Assembly (NCBI GenBank): GCA_002633025.1 | Contig: NMRB01000260.1 | Location: forward strand, 125,254 to 189,253 | Reading direction: 5' to 3' | Origin: Notospermus geniculatus | Lineage: Eukaryota; Nemertea; Pilidiophora; Heteronemertea; Lineidae | DNA: 64,000 nucleotides | Shown here: positions 33,659 to 45,129 of the stretch, piece after piece | Layout of the letters: every line of letters begins with the position of its first letter | Numbering within the stretch: position 1 is the first letter of the stretch | Notes under the pieces: generated by a model | The model's database searches: none | The model's input: only the letters and a program-made list of their open reading frames with translations | Told to the model about the DNA's origin: nothing | Translations under genes and position numbers: made by a program

Positions 33659-36600
33659 ATGGATGAGGAGCTGCTCATTGACGATGGCGAGCTGGACTGT
33701 CTGCCGGTGGAGGCCCTCTTCTACTCCATGAACAAGAGGAAGAGGTGGCTCATTGAGAAGGAGGTAAAGGGCTCCGCAGACTGGCGATTTTTCGAGCGAT
33801 TTTCTAGGCGACCGCCCTTGCGACCACAGAGGCGACTGAACATATTTTTAGTTTTTTTAGTTTTTGTTGACTCGTTTGCGACAAATGCTTATTTGGAAGG
33901 TCAGTGATGTTGTGGATAACATCACTGATCGACCTTAAAGGTATTGCAGGCGACGTAGTAGTCGCATCGGTAGTCGCCCCTATTTTAGTCGCCAGTGTGC
34001 GGAGCCCTTAAGTGTCAAGCTGTTTTGTTCCTTCTTTGTTTTAATCATGGTATAGATCACCCATTAGATTTCATGTTCAGGAAGCCTGCCACTTTTGGAG
34101 GAGGGTTATTTGCTAACAATGAACCATTCCCACTGCAGGTCCTGTCGTACATGTATCGTCCTCCAACTAGTCATGCACGGGTCGTAATGCTGAAGAGGGA
34201 GACCCCTCTTGAAATCACCCCTGATGAAGTCCTTGGTATCAGTGATGCAGACTGCCTTAGCCTATACGACAATAGTCTCCAGACGGTTGTCCAAGCATCA
34301 AGACCGTGTAGATACCAGGACATGATTGAGAATTCTCTGAAGTGTCTTCATGAAGAAGAGGATGAGAGGTTTGTCTCTCCCTTCGAGGTCATTCGGCGGC
34401 AGACGAGGACAGCAATCCAGAGGGTGATTCGGAAACCTTTCAAAGGATACAGTGACTTGCGAAGGTACGTTCGTGTTGTTGAACGTAGGCCTGTGTTCGG
34501 CGCTGGTCGGTCGATTGGTCCACCCACCTGTCGGAGGGTGGTCGTTGGGCTGGTCGGTCGGTCAGCTGGAGGGCGGCGGTCGCTCACTAGCTCGCTCGGG
34601 AGAAATGTCGGGAGGTCGGTCCGTCGGGAGGACGGTTGGTTGGTCGGATGGTCGGTCCGTCGGGAGGGTGGTCGGGAGGGAGGGTGGGAGTTCGGGAGGT
34701 CTGTCGGAAGTGAGGTCGGTCGGTCGGCAGGTTGGGAGGGAGGGATGGTTGGTCAGGAGAGGCAGTTCACTTTCACGATGCTTGTCACAGGCACCGTCAT
34801 ATTGGGGGTTGACTTCAACACAGGTCCACAGTATAATACGTTCCATCGCTTCTTAGATGTGTGGTTGGTACATATAGTATAGTACCATCTATTATTCTTT
34901 CAGAATCTTAGACGAGGAAAGAAAAGAGGCGCGCCAGGCTCGAGAGGCCAGCTTCCTATGGTGCCCAACAGTCAAATATGAGATGTTTTATCCTCAACAG
35001 ATCTCTGCCAAACATTTCAAGATTAAGACTGAACAGAAACGTGAGTAGATCATGGACTTTGACAAACAGATTGTGTTTTAGTGTAACCACCACGTGCCAG
35101 GACGTCACAATCATTATAATTCATTCCAGTTCCATCTCTGGTGTTCCTTGGGCGTGCTTTTGTGCCACGAGGGCCCATGCCGCCCAGCTCATGCAACCCA
35201 GGTAGGGCACAAGCGAGAGGTGGTCTTTGAGACTCTTGTCGCTTGCTGTGCATGCAGTTGCACTTTTGCGACCCTGCCAAAGTTTTCATGTCCTGCAGGG
35301 TCTACCCTGGCGATTGGTGGTCTACTGCCAGTTCCTGGACACACACTCAGTGAGATGGCGCTTGATGGTCATGGGTGTGCCGAAGATGGCCGCCCTCTGG
35401 ACCTCCCTCGGAAAAGTGCCTTCCTCTAATTCAGCAACAGGCTACCTGGTTTTGGTTCCTGCAAGTGCACATCCTCTGCTGTAAAGGGAGTTTCATCTTA
35501 CTGGGCGATATGTGCTCAGTCCACCAGCCCCTTCATCCTGTCATCCTGATGTTTCATTTCAGTTCTGAACAACAGGAAAGGCATGTCAAAGCACGTCAAG
35601 ACAGGATCAAGTCTTATCGAGGAAGGGTTAAGTTCGGGAATAGTGTATTCAAGTAAGTCTTCCACCATTCCCTTACGCTGCTCATGTCTGGCCTGACATG
35701 AAGGCATCCGCTGTCGGTATTCCATATTCAGCAGCAAGCAGGCCTATACACTGGTAATCTCTATCGCTCTTTGACGAGTACATGTACTTCAGGAAACCTT
35801 CGACCACAGCCACTAACTCTTCCAAGTAGAGTTGTTACCTATTCAGGACTGTCTGTGTCTTCAAACTGTCCGGCAAAATATGACGTAACATTATTCTTTA
35901 AATATGACGCTCTGCATAATGCCCGTTGTACAACGGGCATAACTACCATGGTGTCTGTTTCAATAAATCACCTCCTGGCAGCCCATCATCAGTTATTCAA
36001 GCTGTAAGCCCTATGGTGATGTAATGGGTCTCATTCATAATTACATTGGTCTAGTTGCCTTCATAAAACCTATAGGCCCTATGGTTTTCTAGGCCTGTTG
36101 CACTCTGTGGTACGTAAGGGAAGAACGTAACCCAACATGGAATATACGCACACAGCTCTCTCAGCGCTTGCATAATGAACTGAAGTTGTGTCGGTTTCGT
36201 TGCGGTTTGTTGACAGCGTTTCTTGTTGAGGACACGATGGAGGATATTTACAATGCACTATAGTATTCGGTTATTTTCACGAAGGACAATTTGGCAAGGA
36301 TGTCTTCATGGAACTAGATTAAATGTATTACAGTTGGCCAACCACAAAAAGTGAAACTGCAGGTGCAGGACCAACATGGCTGAAAGTTGACGCCAACAAA
36401 ATACATACAGCTAACTCCTCTGGGTTGTTTACCCACAGCTTCCACATTATCGCCCTGCGGACCACGCGGAGTCTATTAATGATGCCATTTAAGGCTCCTG
36501 ATGACGCATGAGGGGTTAATTCCCTTTCGGCCATGTATACCCCGATCCTGGCATTATTGTTGCCGAACTGATGCCGGGCTTCCTGATAAGCGCGAATCAC

Positions 36601-38458
36601 CTTCTCAGTAACAGCATCTGGCCGCTGTCTCCTGCTTCCAGGGTATGCCACACAATCGAAAGGCAGTCTTGGGCTGACACTCAGACTGTCATTCCAGACA
36701 GTCATTCATGACAGTACAGGGTCTATACAATGGCCAGACTGTCACTCAGACTGTCGTAGGCTTATTGCCCGGCTTATTGTTACTCTTCATTGTTCTGTTA
36801 GATCATCACAGCCACACCACTGCTCGGTCACTTACCGGGTGATGTGAGTTGACTTATTGAAATCAGACACAAAACATTGGGTGCTGTTTATACAATAGTG
36901 TTACGTCATATTTCTCTGGACAGTCCGATGACCCAGACAGTCCTGAATAGGTAACAACTCTAGTAAATGCTAGGACACTGATCGCCTCATTTTCAATTTT
37001 GTCTTTGCAGAGCGTCGTTCTCGACAAACAAGACGACGGAAGGCTGTAAAGGTCTCGGATTACAATCAGGGACGATTAGAGGGTGGCCCAAAATGGAAGA
37101 GGAGTACGACAAAATATATGAGGCTTGGGTTGTATCTGCATTTATTGGTTGAAGAAGAACTCAGGAAACGCAACAAGGAGGGTCAGAGTCATACTCAATC
37201 AAAGACGAAGAAAGAGAGTGCACGTTCAACGAACACAGAAGGTGAGGGAGCACGCTACCATTCCGTCAGACCAATAATGCCATCATGTCTACTGTTTGAC
37301 TTGAGTCCTCTGTTGATCTCGGAGCTACTTCTGAACTTACTTCTCTTCAGGAGGATCTTTGAATTGATATGACACTTGTGCCACTTCGCGAGCCAAATGC
37401 TCTGGATAGTGCCGTATCAGCTGCACCTAGATCTGATGGTTTGGTTCACTCACTATTTTAATTTGCTTTCACTTCTTCCAGCACCTCCGCACATCAAAAC
37501 ACAGCGAACGACTGCCCAACAGACAGACGATGATTCCTTCTTTATAACTGAAATAGACTCCGGTGATACGGAGTTCGAATCGAGCGAAACCCAAAGACCA
37601 GACAATTTGCCGCTTGTGGACAGGAGAGATGCAAGTGTCCAGGTGACTGAAGATGATGTGGAGTTCGCTTGGAACACGCCGAAGATCGTCGAGTTCCCGT
37701 TCGAAGTTGTTCACCCGAAGCCCAACCCATTGGCGAAACCGGTGATAGGCCAATCAGAGGTGGGGCGACACCGGGAGCCGAGGATAACCAAGATGGTGGC
37801 AGTAGAGAAGGGTGAGTTCCTTAGTGTTTTGATTATTTTAGGCCTACCAACTATGGAGGAAACTGCAAGACTACAGCTACTGGGCGACGACGCTGTGAGC
37901 ATCTCGCCCACTGTTGCCCTGCATCGAGGTCTTCGTGACGCGACGTTTTTGCATTGATTTGCTGTGTTTCGGTACAACAGCCGCCCTGTGCTGTCGGGAT
38001 AAAAAGTTATGCGGATGCCTCATCCTTGGGCAGAGCAGAAGCTTTCACTAATGACGCATGTTTTCTCTTCAGGACATCATCTCGACCTTGACATCATCCC
38101 AAAAGAACCTGCGGTGCTATCAGATGAGAGTATACATGCTTTAGCCGAGGAAGTCGGAGACTGTATGGTGCTGGCAATGAACCTCAACGTGCCGACAAGA
38201 ATACTTGCCATTCTTGCAACCAGTAGTTTCGAAAAGAGACAAACAAAATTAGAAACTTCAGTCGAGTTTTTGCAATATTGGAGAGGGATGCGGCGGGTGG
38301 CATCTGGGAGGACTAAAATTCAGGAGTTGGAAAGAGAACTTGTTAGATTAGGCAGGTCTGATGTGGCCAAGGCGGTGAGGAGATGCTGTCAGATGGACCT
38401 GGAATTATCTAGGGATGTTTTCAAAGTGAAACAAAATAAAGGCATCAAACGGAGGTGA
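33659..38458 (+). CDS. Death-domain protein with unrecognised N-terminal region, seven exons
   Basis: Exons 33659-33763, 34139-34464, 34904-35040, 35563-35652, 37011-37241, 37482-37811 and 38073-38458 (stop TGA) join in consistent phases (0,2,1,1,1,1), giving about 534 residues if the ATG at 33659 is used. The frame is open further 5', so the true start may be upstream. Exon 1 has MDEELLIDDGELDCLPVEAL. Exons 2-3 encode a region I do not recognise (LSYMYRPPTSHARVV, LEITPDEVLGISDADCLSLY, ASFLWCPTVKYEMFYP). Exon 5 is very basic (KRRSRQTRRRKAVKV, a likely nuclear localisation signal). Exon 6 is acidic and probably disordered. The last exon is a death domain: LAEEVGDCMVLAMNLNVP, EFLQYWRGM, LERELVRLGRSDVAKAV. 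Exon 4 is 90 nt, with a second open frame as well, so its reading and inclusion are less certain. Death domains mediate homotypic assembly in apoptotic and innate immune signalling; partners are unknown. A poly(A) signal lies at 38708. Confidence 0.78.
34535..34757 (+). repeat. GGTCGGTC/GGGAGG minisatellite in an intron
   Basis: Imperfect short units of GGTCGG, GTCGGTCGGTC and GGGAGGGAGG follow one another within intron 2 of the death-domain gene. They open all frames and produce Arg/Gly/Ser-rich pseudo-ORFs. The plus strand is G-rich and could form G-quadruplexes. Confidence 0.8.
37905..38003 (-). repeat. GGCGGCGCTG-family MITE fragment in the last intron of the death-domain gene
   Basis: On the minus strand the order CCCGACAGCACAGGGCGGC, TGTACCGAAACACAGCAAAT, CAACG/GTCGCGTCACGAAG matches the family at 13234 and 16536, without expansion of the core. 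Confidence 0.55.
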
Positions 38459-38707
38459 CGTGACTTTGTTCGGCTTGGCTCGTCTGATCAGGGAATGAAT
38501 TACTGCTGACCGTGTGGGGATGGAGTGGGACTCAAGCCAAAATATGAAGTCATAACGAATACAGCATGGAGTATTTTGGACGTCATAGCTAAGCCTACTT
38601 GTTCGTCATAGCTAAGTCTACTTGTTCGTTTTAGCATGAAAATATGTAATACATTTGTTGCTTTTGCAGACAAGCAATACTACATGTATATGTTTTTAAA
38701 TCCACAA

Positions 38708-38713
38708 AATAAA
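38708..38713 (+). promoter_or_regulatory. Poly(A) signal AATAAA of the death-domain gene
   Basis: AATAAA lies 250 nt after the stop codon at 38458, followed by a T-rich stretch and GTTTGTTGTTATT, which fits a cleavage and polyadenylation site. Confidence 0.5.
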
Positions 38714-39565
38714 CTTTATTTCATAGAACGAATCTAGTTTGTTGTTATTTATGACATATAGGCCTATGAGCCTTTATGGCATTGTACAGGCCAGGCACTG
38801 CTCATTACGGAAGATGTCTGGGATTCGAACTCCCAGGCTTGGCACATGGTTTTACAGGTTGAAAGATCGCCTGTTTTCCTTGTTTATCACAAACTCTCTC
38901 CTCTCAGTGAACCTACCATCAGACGACGGACGGCTGCTGTGGTGGAAGGAAGTAACAATGAAAGCAAGGCACAAGTCGGTAGTAGATTTATGCCTCCAAT
39001 GAAGAACCTGCAGAACTAGCGCCACTACAAGGTACTAAAAAGCATATTAGGTTTTGGCCACCTAGTGGTCAAGCCAGGAATCAAATTCAACCGAAATTTG
39101 GTGTCAGGTCATCTGACACAGGGCTACATTTGTACACAAAGTTTTGTGCCAATATAGGCCTTGTGGTCATGAAACGTGCCCTGCTAACTGACTACTATGG
39201 ACGACAACAGACAGTGCATCATGACTAAAGCTCACCCAGTGAGCGAAAAACGGGTTATGAGGTCGGTTATTGTTGATTCACCCCGTACACAACCAGTCTA
39301 TTTAGAAATCGTCACCGCCGTTATAAAGAATCAATTGACTATTCCTCAATATTAATAATGAAGTGTTGATATAGCACGTTAGCCTCGTGTGCAGTACGAA
39401 TAAAACCTTCTCCCAGACCGATTCTAATGAATGCTTGAGTAAGTCCGCTGTTTACCATTAGGTCTGTTGGTTGACTACCGTCTTTAGTGACCGCTAGGAC
39501 TTAGCATACACCATTTCTATAGGCTTTACGGGACAAGTTCGATAAGCACAGGGCGAGGAAACAAC

Positions 39566-41662
39566 ATGGAGCAAACAGGTAAGTCAGATAAGAGAAGGAA
39601 AGTGATTTACTGTACTTTTTTGAGGTTTCTCCACTGTATCACCATACTCTGGATGAGAAACTAGAAAGAAGATTTGCAGGAAAGCAATCATCACTCGAGA
39701 ACGGGATTAGCCCATAGGCCATCTTTTTTATGGATTGTCAAACTGCTCTGAATGTATGACGATTGACGTACCATGGGCACACATCAGGGAGTTTAAGAAA
39801 TCAAACGATAAACGTTAACTTTACGACAACGTTATTTTTTGTGCCGAAAATGCAATATATAATCTGGTGAATTCGCAGTATGAAAAAAACGTTGTCGTAA
39901 AGTTAACGTTTATCGTTTGTTGATTCTTAAACTCCCTATTATTGCTCATGTTACGTTCGTGCGGTTGTGAGACATGGGGAGGTTTCGAAATCAAACGATA
40001 AACCAAACTTTTACGACAACGTTATTTTTCATACTACACATTAACCAGATTTTGCATTACATTTTCGGTACAAAAATAAAGTTGTCGTTAACGTTTACGT
40101 TTATCGTTTGATTTCGAAACCTCCTATTGCCTATCCGTAACCCAATCACTGACCTCACTCTCATAGTAACCGATTCTTTAAAAGGCTTATTGGTGTTTAG
40201 AGTTCATGTTCTAGGAGAATCAGTTGAACGACTTTGATAGTTCAATGATTGGTTTTCTGTCGCGTCTTCTCATCCACTACATTACATAAATGGCACCATT
40301 AGTCTTCATGTACACAAAACAAAAATACAGATTTTACATCACAAGTATGAAGTAGGCCTATATTCACCTATACGTTTGTAAGTAGTTTCACTGTGCCATG
40401 TATTGGTTCGACAAACACGGTAATGACTTCACAAAGACAACTCATTAGCCGACCAGGAAACAACTCCACAACCACTGGCCTCGAACCTCAGAAAGGACAA
40501 CAGCATACCCCCCGACCAGCAATGGATGGTTGGACAAACTTTACATAACAAACTAAACAGACTTTACTGAGTGACCACATTGTCGACAGGTGAAAGTGGA
40601 CAGAAGCAGCGGCGGACAAACACAATGAAATTGACAACTCCGACGTTGATTTGCCATTATGTAATTCGTAGAATCCCAGTTGTATCTATTACATGTACGT
40701 ACGAATCCGGACCCATGTTCCCGAAGCCGTCGTTGGGTTAACGATGTCGTTAATACGCTATGCATTTTCCCAGTTTTAACGACATCGTTAAAGCCTAGGT
40801 CAAAAATGCACCGGGCCCCGTACGATTTTCCCCACCCAGCGGCTTGCTGCGGATTTTAGAGACTGAAACTCGGATCTAAGATGAATCATGCCGAAATCGC
40901 CTCAATAGATTGGCGGAAAGTAGGCTGGATCAAACTGGGCACCGTAGAAATTGGCCAAAATATCTGTTTTTACTCGCCGTACGGGCCCCGGAGTGGATAT
41001 GTGACGGGCTTAACCTAACGATGGCTTCGGGAACATGGCTCCCGATTCGTTGTGGTGANNNNNNNNNNNNNNNNNNNNNNNNNNNNNNNNNNNNNNNNNN
41101 NNNNNNNNNNNNNNNNNNNNNNNNNNNNNNNNNNNNNNNNNNNNNNNNNNNNNNNNNNNNNNNNNNNNNNNNNNNNNNNNNNNNNNNNNNNNNNNNNNNN
41201 NNNNNNNNNNNNNNNNNNNNNNNNNNNNNNNNNNNNNNNNNNNNNNNNNNNNNNNNNNNNNNNNNNNNNNNNNNNNNNNNNNNCTGCATCTTTCTAAATT
41301 CAGAAGAGAAGGCGCCGAAGCCAGAGAACGTGGTGTTCAGCGACAACAGCCTGACCTGCATCGCCAAGGAGATAGGAGGGGTTAACCTCATGATGCAGTT
41401 TGCCATGTATCTAAACGTCCCAAACACGACTATCGTAAAGTGTAAGATAGCCAAGGATGAATGTGGACAGACAGATAAGGATCTCGGTGCTACCCTCCTG
41501 AAACTTTGGAAGGGGATGAAGAGCGGGAAGGAAGTGAAGGAGAAGAATAAGGCTCGTGATATACAGATGGCGCTGCAGTCGCTAGGCCGAACTGACATGG
41601 CGGATGTCTTTATGGAATGCTACCAGAACCATCAGGAAATGACACCAGCTGCCATGCAATAG
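39566..41662 (+). CDS. Second death-domain protein, interrupted by an assembly gap
   Basis: The last exon runs from 41304 (acceptor TTCAG) to the stop TAG at 41662. It encodes a death domain: NSLTCIAKEIGGVNLMMQFA, LNVPNTTIVK, TLLKLWKGM, IQMALQSLGRTDMADVFMEC. It enters in phase 1, the same phase and position as the death-domain exon of the gene at 33659, so the two are likely paralogues. A candidate first exon, ATGGAGCAAACAG at 39566-39578 followed by GTAAGT, ends in phase 1 and would splice directly to give a protein of about 124 residues that is little more than the domain. The 225-N gap at 41059-41283 could hide further exons, so that joining is inference. AATAAA at 42151 is a candidate poly(A) signal. 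Confidence 0.65.
39786..39937. repeat. MITE with AGGGAGTTTAAGAAATCAAA ends
   Basis: The arms of about 50 bp (left AGGGAGTTTAAG, AAACGATAAACGTTAACTTT; right inverse ending CTTAAACTCCCT) flank a core with GTGCCGAAAATGCAATATA. A related element follows 40 bp downstream with its core inverted. Confidence 0.85.
39978..40124. repeat. Related MITE with GGAGGTTTCGAAATCAAACG ends
   Basis: The ends GGAGGTTTCGAAATCAAACG and their inverse bound 147 bp. The core reads CATACTACACATTAACCAGA...TTGCATTACATTTTCGGTAC, the reverse complement of the neighbouring element's core, so the two elements lie in opposite orientation. Confidence 0.85.
41059..41283. other. Assembly gap of 225 N
   Basis: An undetermined stretch lies directly upstream of the death-domain exon at 41304. 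ORFs reading through it are meaningless. Confidence 1.
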
Positions 41663-42410
41663 AGGACAACATAGTTTGTAGGGACATTCCGTCACGACCT
41701 TGTGGTGTGTTTGCTGACCTCCAGGACGTTGGACGTTTGTGAATTAGTAAAATCCGTTATGACACCTTTGGCTCGTTCACGTCCAGCGCCATCTTATGGT
41801 GGCAAGAACATGGCGAAGGTCAAACGACATGTGGGCCAAAATGGCTTTTTCTTAGGACAATTCCCTTTTGAGTTACATGACTCGTGTTCATCAGAACACA
41901 CTTTGGTTGGAACCTCGGTACGTTTCAGACAGTCTGTGCTAAGACAGGTCGACCTACGCTGAGTGTACAGAGAAGCTGAACGTCCACCTTCACTTTTTAA
42001 TGTGATGTGTTTTATATAGGGATAAAATCATCGGGATAACATGTTTGCGGGCGCTTGATATGCTTTTGGACTTTGTTACTGTTTTAAAATTGGAGTATTG
42101 GACATTTTACACACCAGAAAGTAAAGAAATACAATGTAATACATACACATAATAAAGAAAGTGTGTACTTGTACGCCCGTTGATTTCGTGTGGTGTCGAT
42201 ATTTAGGCCTTTCAGGGAGGGTGCTCAGAAACACCTCCATACCAGTACAGCTGGCCGTGTCGCTTCTGGTTTACCTGGAGGCTATAGCCTACGCCTAGGC
42301 CCAACACTAGCAAAGGCCGACTTGGAAGCAGCCTGTGGAACGCTAGTCGGCAGAATGGTTAGGCGTAGGCATTCACATCGTCAGAAGAATAGAACTGTGC
42401 CAACGAAATA

Positions 42411-42765
42411 CTGTACCCGCGCCCCAATACCGTCCTGGGCGGGAAATCAGAGTAGGCGGCCGATTGTCATGTGGGCCGAGCTCAGTAGTACGGCCGGTAT
42501 TGTATAGAAATTGCCGTCAAGCGAATAGGCCGTATGGTATGCAACAGGCCTCATTGTAAGATGATCAGACCATGACTTGATGTAGTCCGTGAATCACCAG
42601 AGCGCCGCGAAGTTTTGACATGCTAAAATTGCTGTTGCATACCAATAGGGCCTATTCGCTTGACGGCAATTTCTATACAATACCGACCGTACAAAGCTCG
42701 GCCACATGACAATCGGCCGCCTACTCTGATTTCCCGCCCAGGACGGTATTGGGGCGCGGGTACAG
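42411..42765. repeat. Inverted-repeat element with ~140-bp arms
   Basis: CTGTACCCGCGCCCCAATAC at 42411 is inverted at the right end (GTATTGGGGCGCGGGTACAG, to 42765). The arms also share CCGATTGTCATGTGG, GCCGTCAAGCGAATAG and TATACAATACCG words on opposite strands. The core, about 42575-42630, is short. A large foldback or MITE. Confidence 0.85.
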
Positions 42766-42795
42766 TAGGCCCCTATCTTATACGAAGCCATGTCG

Positions 42796-43051
42796 TTTAA
42801 AGATAATGTACCGTATCACGGATATTTTCGCGGGCCACGAAAATCATTGTTTATTTACATTTCGTTTGTTTTTGTCCAGTCTTTCTTTGTCTTGAGTAAT
42901 TTGTTGATGGCATACCACTCTGGAAATTCTTTTGATGCCGAAAGTATTATTCAATTTCGTGGAATCCCAAAAGTCCAAAATAACATAATGTAAACATCCA
43001 TGTTTACAAACACTGAATGTAAACAATGAAGTCATGATATATTATCTTTAA
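42796..43051 (-). repeat. Dispersed ~260-bp repeat (copy B)
   Basis: Reverse-oriented homologue of 21693-21950: TTAAAGATAA, TTTTCGCGGGCCACGAAAAT, AACATCCATGTTTACAAACA and AATGAAGTCATGATAT. Confidence 0.75.
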
Positions 43052-43793
43052 GGCCCATTTCAAGAGACTGTGCTGAGTGATGTAGGCCTAAGCTGGGTAG
43101 CGCAAAAATGCGGCATTAAATCGGCGGGAAATTGTGCCGACTTAAAACGGCACTGTAGGCCTACTACATGTATATGGATCAGTAGAAGTGCTTGAGTGTG
43201 TGTTCCTCTCTGAGTGAACGGTTTTCCAGCTATGTGCCTCTGTGAGCACTCACATGGTCGTCGACACCGCCAGGCAATGCCAGGTTACAACGCGCCCAAT
43301 GGGCGTGGACATATGTCGGACGTGTAGAACTCACCTGTCCGGCATTTTGTGCTGTCATCTGGAGTGACTAAAAACATTTTGCCACCAGTGCTTTACAGTG
43401 AATCTATCTAGGCCTAGGCCTACAGCCTTGCTATCATGAGATGATCCGGCAAACGTTACATGACATACATGACCACTGATTCTCTATGCGCGCCGGACGG
43501 ACTCAACAGGCCGCCCGAAGTGACCTATTTTCGGACAAAAAGAAATCTGACAGCAGAATCTATTTTAAAGCATTGGCCTACCTCAACCTTGTGCAGAATG
43601 ATGTTTCCAATTGCTGCTGCGACGAAGGAGGCGAAAACATCGCGAGCAGCATAGTCCATTAGATGAAAATCGGCAAAATCTATCCCTACTTGGCGCTAAA
43701 GACACGAGCCACATGCTTCAGGTCTCTTTATATGGATACAACTAGACGTTGTTGTTGTCGTGGATGATTTCGCCTGTAACTGGACCGGGACTA

Positions 43794-44362
43794 AGGCTGC
43801 TTTTCCACGAGACGTTTGCGGGCGCGGAATAGGAGGCGGGCGCGGATGCGGGTGAAACAGCCAAAGGGAAATGCGTTGGATCGATCTTTTCTACCCGCGT
43901 CCGCCTCCTATTCCGCGTCCGCCAACGTCTCGTGGAAAAGCAGCCTAAGGCCTGCTTTCCATTGGCGCGTTTCCGTGCGCGGAAACGCTCGAAAGCATTG
44001 TTTTTTCCGCGCCGTGACCAACGAAGCGGAAACAAACAATGCCTTCGAGCGTTTCCGCGCACGGAAACGCGCCAATGGAAAGCAGGCCTTAGGCCTGCTT
44101 TCCATTGGCGCGTTACCAGTGTGGTGATTCAAACACAAAATTATTTTATTCGTACGCGATTTTACTCATGCATAACTAATCGTGTTGACTATTTTTGCAG
44201 TTGTTTAGGCAAATAGAAGGGGTGACAGCTTATTTCGTAATCACCCGTCACCCCTTCCATTTACCAGATGAACTGCGAATGCGACAAGCACCATTAGTTA
44301 TGCATCAACGACTTCGCGTACGAATAAAATAATTTTGTGTTTGAATCACCACACTGGTCACG
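43794..44362. repeat. Three adjoining inverted-repeat modules
   Basis: Module 1 (about 43794-43947) has ends AGGCTGCTTTTCCACGAGACG and inverse. Module 2 (about 43947-44091) has ends AGGCCTGCTTTCCATTGGCG and inverse, and its right end abuts another copy of the same end at 44089-44110. Module 3 (44115-44358) has ends ACCAGTGTGGTGATTCAAAC and inverse, with a TACGAATAAAATAATTTTGT arm. They look like nested or serial MITE insertions. Confidence 0.8.
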
Positions 44363-44635
44363 ACATCCTACGCCGAAGTTTTGTTGGTCTGATTACTGCA
44401 GGAGAAATAAACAAGCGCCATCTACAGGCCTAGTTTGTATGCAAATATAAATACTTTATTACAATCACTGACAAACGTAGAAATCCCCAGCTTCCCAGTG
44501 ATGGGCATACATTGTCTGATACAAACACAGATATATCTCAATAAGTTAACATAGTGTCAGTTAACTGGGAGGGTCACAGTCGCCATGGTAACGTGGACAA
44601 ATATAAACACCCGGATGTAAGTTTGAAACACAACG

Positions 44636-44938
44636 ATGAATATGGCCGATTTTGCTGACGTTCATTATCTTGACAATAGGAGGCGAGAGGGCAGACTTCA
44701 TCCCGGTACTTCAAAGAAGTCTCAGCCCGGGCTCTTCCGGACGTTCCTGCTTTCATCATCGATCAAAGAACCAATCAAATTACGGGTCGTCTGCTGGTTC
44801 GGCGATGTCGTCAACTGTCCCCTGTCAACGTCCTCATGGCCCCGGACAACGCAGAGGGCGCCACTTTCTCACTTATCACCCGCCTGCTTCTTCGACATCG
44901 GTCAACACACATCTTGAATGTCCCAGGTATATATGATA
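44636..44938 (+). CDS. Possible CpG-rich first exon, unrecognised
   Basis: An ATG at 44636 in context AACGATGAA opens a frame beginning MNMADFADVHYLDNRRREGR, in a stretch richer in CpG than its surroundings. A second frame from 44652 is also open, to a donor-like CCCAG|GTATAT at about 44931. I see no matching downstream exon and no family resemblance, so this may be a 5' exon, a non-coding exon or chance. Confidence 0.2.
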
Positions 44939-45129
44939 ATTTGATATAAGATACAACACCTATTGTATACCCGCATTGATTTCATAGCAAACATCAGCAC
45001 AGCTTGGAAACATTAACTTTTGATCTGTACAAACATTATAAGTAATCGGTTGGTTCCACGAAATGACTGGTATAAAGATGCATCGTTAATAGAGACCACT
45101 CACAGTTTGATGTAGATCAGTTTCGCTTG

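Noticed and set aside
33487-33680. Alternative 5' exon starting MSRWQQLHRPGHGAEEVKG for the death-domain gene
   Set aside because: Its frame ends in a stop or in a donor whose phase does not fit the exon at 34139, and splicing it to the downstream frame would need a 22-nt intron. The 5' end is left open instead.
34452-34856. 134-codon Gly/Arg/Ser-rich ORF
   Set aside because: It is a translation of the GGTCGG/GGGAGG minisatellite.
40910-41662. 250-codon ORF through the gap
   Set aside because: It is created by undetermined bases; only the part from 41304 is a real exon.
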